NCBI GenBank assembly: GCA_963920765.1
Contig: OY987248.1
Location: 5,676,539 to 5,740,538 of the forward strand
From: Ulota crispa
Lineage: Eukaryota; Streptophyta; Bryopsida; Orthotrichales; Orthotrichaceae
Length of the DNA stretch: 64,000 nt
Direction of reading: 5' to 3'
Below the pieces are notes generated by a model. It searched no databases, was not told where the DNA came from, and saw nothing but the letters and a program-made list of their open reading frames with translations. This document shows, piece by piece, positions 59,893 through 64,000 of the stretch. Position 1 is the first letter of the stretch. Each line of letters begins with the position of its first letter. A program made the position numbers and the translations under genes.

Positions 59893-60850
59893 AACTGAGC
59901 CACCAATTGTGGCACATGTGCAGCGCACCAACCAAGGCGCTGAGTCCGCATTATATTTTTGTAATTGGTGAAGGAACTCACGGCAGTAGGTCAAAGCCTA
60001 GGGTACAGTATCATACACTCCAGTACAATACAGGTAATTCCAACGGACGGTTCCCGCTGAGTATGCGGGGTTGTATCATATACCCCGTACGATACGAAAT
60101 ACGTAGCGCGGGGGGGTGTACGCAGCGTCGGCGCCAATATTCAAATCTTCGGAGCCAGTTTTCGGACGTTTTCCGTTCCTTCTTCTCGTTCTCGACGTTT
60201 TCGCCATTGCTCCTTTTCACCGAAGTGCCTCAAACCTTCGAGTCTTCTTTCTCCGATTTGCCGTTTTTCATCAAGTAACAGATGAGCGTATTTGTTTTAA
60301 CAAGAATATTGGAAGAGCTGAGAGCGAGAGAAAGAGAAGGAACGAGAAAGTTGTCGGTAAGTTAAACTGTCTTTTTTGCTTCTTTTTCCGTGCATAAGCT
60401 TAGTAGCGCATTTGATTGAAGAGATTGCGTAGTTTTCAGTGTGATAAATTCGTGTGCCTGGCCTCAGAAATTTGTCTCTTACCTCGAATGTGCGAACGGA
60501 GCTACTCTATTTTTCAAAGATTTTAGAAATATTGTGAGGGGAGGGATTATTTGATGCGTGCCTAACAGTGGAGAATGAAAGTGGACGCTAATTAGTGGTT
60601 GTGGCATGTTTTGAAGAGCAAAGAGAGGGATACGCGGCGACGCAGAGAAAGGAGAGTTGCTGATTTGCGTTGATAATGCACGTATTTAGTAAGGAGAACA
60701 GAACAACCGGGCAGGTGCGTTTGAATGCCTTCTCTTAAATCCTCGATTTCTATGATTACGAATAAGTGTATGTTTGAATGTCCTGCCCTCTCTCCAAGAC
60801 GATTGTAGTTTTTTTAGCTTTTCGTTAATGACTTCTCGCTGTGTTGGTAG
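59893..60850 (+). promoter_or_regulatory. Upstream region and probable 5' UTR of the kinesin-7 gene
   Basis: The sequence becomes GC-richer and CpG-containing from about 60030. A good donor (TCG, then GTAAGT) at 60356/60357 and an acceptor (TTGGTAG) ending at 60850 suggest a 5' UTR intron directly before the start codon. An ATG at 60282 in the first exon would open a short upstream frame. Confidence 0.5.
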
Positions 60851-60855
60851 GCAAC

Positions 60856-63800
60856 ATGGAGAAGATTTTCGTAAGCATAAGAGTGCGTCCGCTAAGTAAA
60901 GTGGAAGCAACAAAAGGCAGCCCATGGAAGCTTGGTTCAAGTTCTATCACTCTCTGTAATTCTGCGGGAGCGCCTATTCCCGGCCAGTCATACTCATTCG
61001 GTACACATTTTCCCTCTTACAATTGTAGCCTTCCTTGCAAGATTGTTAAAATATTATTGCCTCGACGATTGTCTGGAGGCGCTCGTGAAAATCCTTTGTA
61101 TGCGAGACATTACATTTAATTAAGCTCCAACAGCATAGGTTTCTGTCTCTCTACAGCGTTGTGGACACGTGGAACCTTGATCCACACTTATGGCTCCTAT
61201 TTTCAGGAGTTCCTTTCGTTCAGAATTCTGCCAAGTTCATGGCTCCTGGCTTTGGTTGACAGGTTTTTATGAGGATTGCAAGCTGCTGATTTTCATGAGT
61301 TTGACAAATGATGTGATTTTGCAGACAATGTGTTCGACTCAGAGTCATCAACCTTAGAAATCTATGAAACTCACACTAAGGATATCATCGCATCAGCTGT
61401 GAAAGGGTTCAATGGTTAGCTACCTTTCTCTTCTTTTCAATTTCAACACTCCTAATGCTTTGGCATGCCTTTGAATCAGCAATAGCGTATTACACATTTG
61501 GCTATTGCATGATAGGGAAGGGTCATTGAGAATGTCATGGGGAAGACACTCGTCTGGGTATGTAAATGGTGCTTGTAATCACCGCATGGGAAGGCCGTAA
61601 GCAATTGTGCTTTTTTGGCATGTTTAAAGTGCATAGTGCAGTCGCAGGTCTCTTACATCCACAAGCATGTACCAATATGTGAGATTTTAGTTTCATGTTT
61701 AGTCTTGTAACTTTTCATCGAGCTTTGATGTTGGCTGCAAATATTCAAGGTAGGTCAAGGTAGTTATTTTTGTCCTTCATAACTGCTCTGAAATTCTTAA
61801 AACTACTTCAATCTGCACATCACATGCACACTTCTTTGACGCTTCGATGAATGAAACAGGCACAGTTTTTGCTTATGGACAAACTAGCAGTGGCAAGACC
61901 TACACCATGCGAGGGTCTCCACGTGAACCCGGCATTATACCCCTGGCCGTTGAGGAGATTTTTAGGAACATCGAAGCGGTAATTGTACTTCATTATTCTT
62001 ATGTATGCAATTGTTCTTGACAGCTCATCCTTTTGTGCGTTAAGGGTCTAGGTTGACGCCACTGACAGTTTGGGATTTGAAATTGCAGACTGCGGATCGT
62101 GAGTTCCTTTTGCGGGTTTCATACATGGAGATTTACAATGAAGAGATCAACGACCTGTTGGCTCCAGAGAATCGGAAACTGCAAGTTCATGAGAACATTG
62201 AGGTTTATTGAGTTACTCTATAGTTTTATGTAGCTCAGAACATCCGTGGATCCACCTTTTACACATTGTATTATGTATGCAGTTATGTACAGTATTATTA
62301 CGATTTGGTGACCTCCTGTACTACTAAGGTTCATTTGATACCAAAACGAACTTCATAAACCTATGGTGTTTCTTTAATCACATAGCAGAAGGATACAAGT
62401 ACGCAGGTCTTAGTTGTGATTTCCTTATGAAGTGCATTGGTAAAAAAGAACACTGTTGTGCCTGCTTTCTCTCTCTACCGACACTATTATCCTCATTTCA
62501 TTCTAATAAAATTTTGAATGCATGTGTCCCTCCTTTGCAGAGAGGGATATTTGTTGCTGGTTTGAGGGAGGAAATTGTGGTCAGCCCAGAGCAAGTACTT
62601 GAACTGATGACATCGGGCGAGAGTATGAACACAAACCTAATTTCGTTGGGCATCACAGTCTATTTCTTGGGTGTCACTGTTGAATGATGATGATGAACTC
62701 AAACGATACTAAAAGCACCAATCAACTGCTCAAATCTTTCTTGGCTGCAGCATATCGTCATGTTGGGGAGACGAATATGAATGTTTACAGCAGCAGGTCC
62801 CACTCGATCTTTCGTATGGTAAGCCCTTTGTGCATGATATTTCATTGAGTTTGATTTTGCGTAGTCTTGATTAACATGTTGTTGCATTAAAGGTCAAGTT
62901 TTCTCTAGAAATTTCGTAATACCTCGACGGTACTATGAGGACATTGGAAGAGACTTGTGCATAAAACGTTAGGTAGGTACTTACTTTGCTTCAGTACTCT
63001 AAAATCTGTAAGCATTGGTACAGGTGATAGAGAGTAGAGACAGGAGCCATGACGACCCTGCTGCACCCGCCTCAGTGCAATCTTGTGATGCTGTCAGGGT
63101 TTCTGTTCTGGTAAGTGCACTGTCAAATTAGTTTTGTTTCTTCCTAAGTGCAATAACAGCTCTTCATTTTGCTTTTGACATAAATTATTGATCCTTCTAG
63201 TTGTACTATCTGCATTTTCAATAAGTGAAAACTACTGTGTTCTGAAAGATCTTCTGATCAAGACATTAGCTTCAAAATGAATTCAGAATAGCCTACTAAA
63301 TACCTCATTCTTCTGCAGCAGTTGCACGGTTTCTTGAAAAACTTCGGTTGTGTGTTTTCTTCTAGAGGTTATCACATCCTTCATCGTTTACTCAATTTTT
63401 TGTCTTTGATGTTCCCTAACTCGGATTGTCTTCATGGTACTGGCGTTTGATTCCTGAGTAGAATCTAGTCGACCTCGCTGGGTCCGAGCGTGTTGCCAAG
63501 ACAGGAGCCGAGGGGGCCCGATTGAAGGAGGGCACTCACATCAATAAGAGTTTGATGACCCTGGGCACAGTAATCAACAAACTGAGTGAAGGGGTTGAAA
63601 AACAAGGGTCAGAATCACCTCCTTTGTGTGTTGAGCAGTTTAGAAACTCTCTCAGGCAATGAATGTTAGTAGCTTCTAGTTATTTTCTATACACTAGGAC
63701 ATCATTTTTGGGCTATGTGCACATGTCTACTATCCAGAGTTATGACTTTATGAAGAGACTCTGAAGCGTTTCTTAACTCTTAAGCTGTTTGAAGCCGATT

Positions 63801-63982
63801 CAAGAAATTGTATTAGTAACATCAGTTGTTCGTACTAAACCACTCGCATGTATTCTGATGAAGATGATCTTATGCGTAGGGGCCATGTACCATATCGCGA
63901 CAGCAAACTGACAAGAATTTTGCAACCGGCTTTGGGAGGCAATGCAAAGACTGCTGTCATTTGTAACATAACTCCGGCGCAG
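60856..63982 (+). CDS. Kinesin-7 (CENP-E-like) motor protein, 5' part only
   Basis: Nine phase-consistent exons: 60856-61000, 61325-61414, 61860-61978, 62089-62202, 62541-62622, 62751-62818, 63024-63110, 63462-63607 and 63880-63982 (954 bp, 318 residues), then a donor at the window edge. The protein starts [17 protein letters not shown]. It has the P-loop [21 protein letters not shown], switch I NVYSSRSH, switch II DLAGSER and [16 protein letters not shown]. The short N-terminus and [16 protein letters not shown]-type motor are typical of plant kinesin-7, ATP-driven microtubule motors for mitosis and cytokinesis. Catalytic motifs are intact. The neck and coiled-coil tail lie outside the window, so the exact paralogue cannot be named. 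Confidence 0.93.
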
Positions 63983-64000
63983 GTTCTACGATCCTACTTA

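Noticed and set aside
1-64000. LTR retrotransposons, rRNA or tRNA genes
   Set aside because: I looked for reverse transcriptase, integrase or gag motifs, paired long direct repeats and tRNA-like folds and saw none that I could support by eye.

Overview
The window is nuclear DNA of a green plant. It holds a chloroplast-targeted FKBP with a thylakoid twin-arginine signal, a kinesin-7 motor gene, many short GT-AG introns, and long AT-rich intergenic DNA full of small terminal-inverted-repeat (TIR) elements. The giant RNF213/mysterin-type gene suggests a seed-free land plant (moss, clubmoss or fern grade). That is inference, and I cannot name a species.

Layout. 1-22,900 is AT-rich and has no host gene that I recognise. 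It is built from three kinds of small DNA element plus one larger element. (i) A TTAA-flanked family has CCC...GGG termini, which are piggyBac-like. (ii) A TA-flanked family has the terminus AGGTAKGNRCNCCCATAAGC. (iii) Several single foldback or MITE-like units are also present. The larger element, at 15,809-20,401, carries the family (ii) termini and a decayed pogo/Tigger-type DDE transposase, so it is probably a relative of the source of those MITEs. 22,900-25,100 is the GC-richer promoter/leader of the next gene, with an array of about 180-bp repeats. 25,122-44,242 is a plant RNF213 (mysterin) homologue with about 25 exons and about 4,740 residues. It has two AAA+ sites with intact Walker motifs and an RZ zinc finger, but no RING finger that I can see. 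45,599-50,644 (minus strand) is a six-exon FKBP18-like lumenal immunophilin whose introns carry at least four MITE-type insertions. 51,170-59,900 returns to AT-rich repeats, including a 13-bp minisatellite and more TTAA elements. 60,160 to the right edge is the 5' part of a kinesin-7 gene, cut by the window.

The host genes are not an operon and share no obvious pathway: a ubiquitin-ligase/AAA machine, a plastid immunophilin and a mitotic-type motor. RNF213 and FKBP are convergent. The unusual content is the TTAA element population, the matched pogo element and MITEs, and the atypical E3 module of the mysterin. All exon joins given for the three host genes keep reading phase from exon to exon; one short stretch (42,101-42,531) of the RNF213 gene is unresolved.
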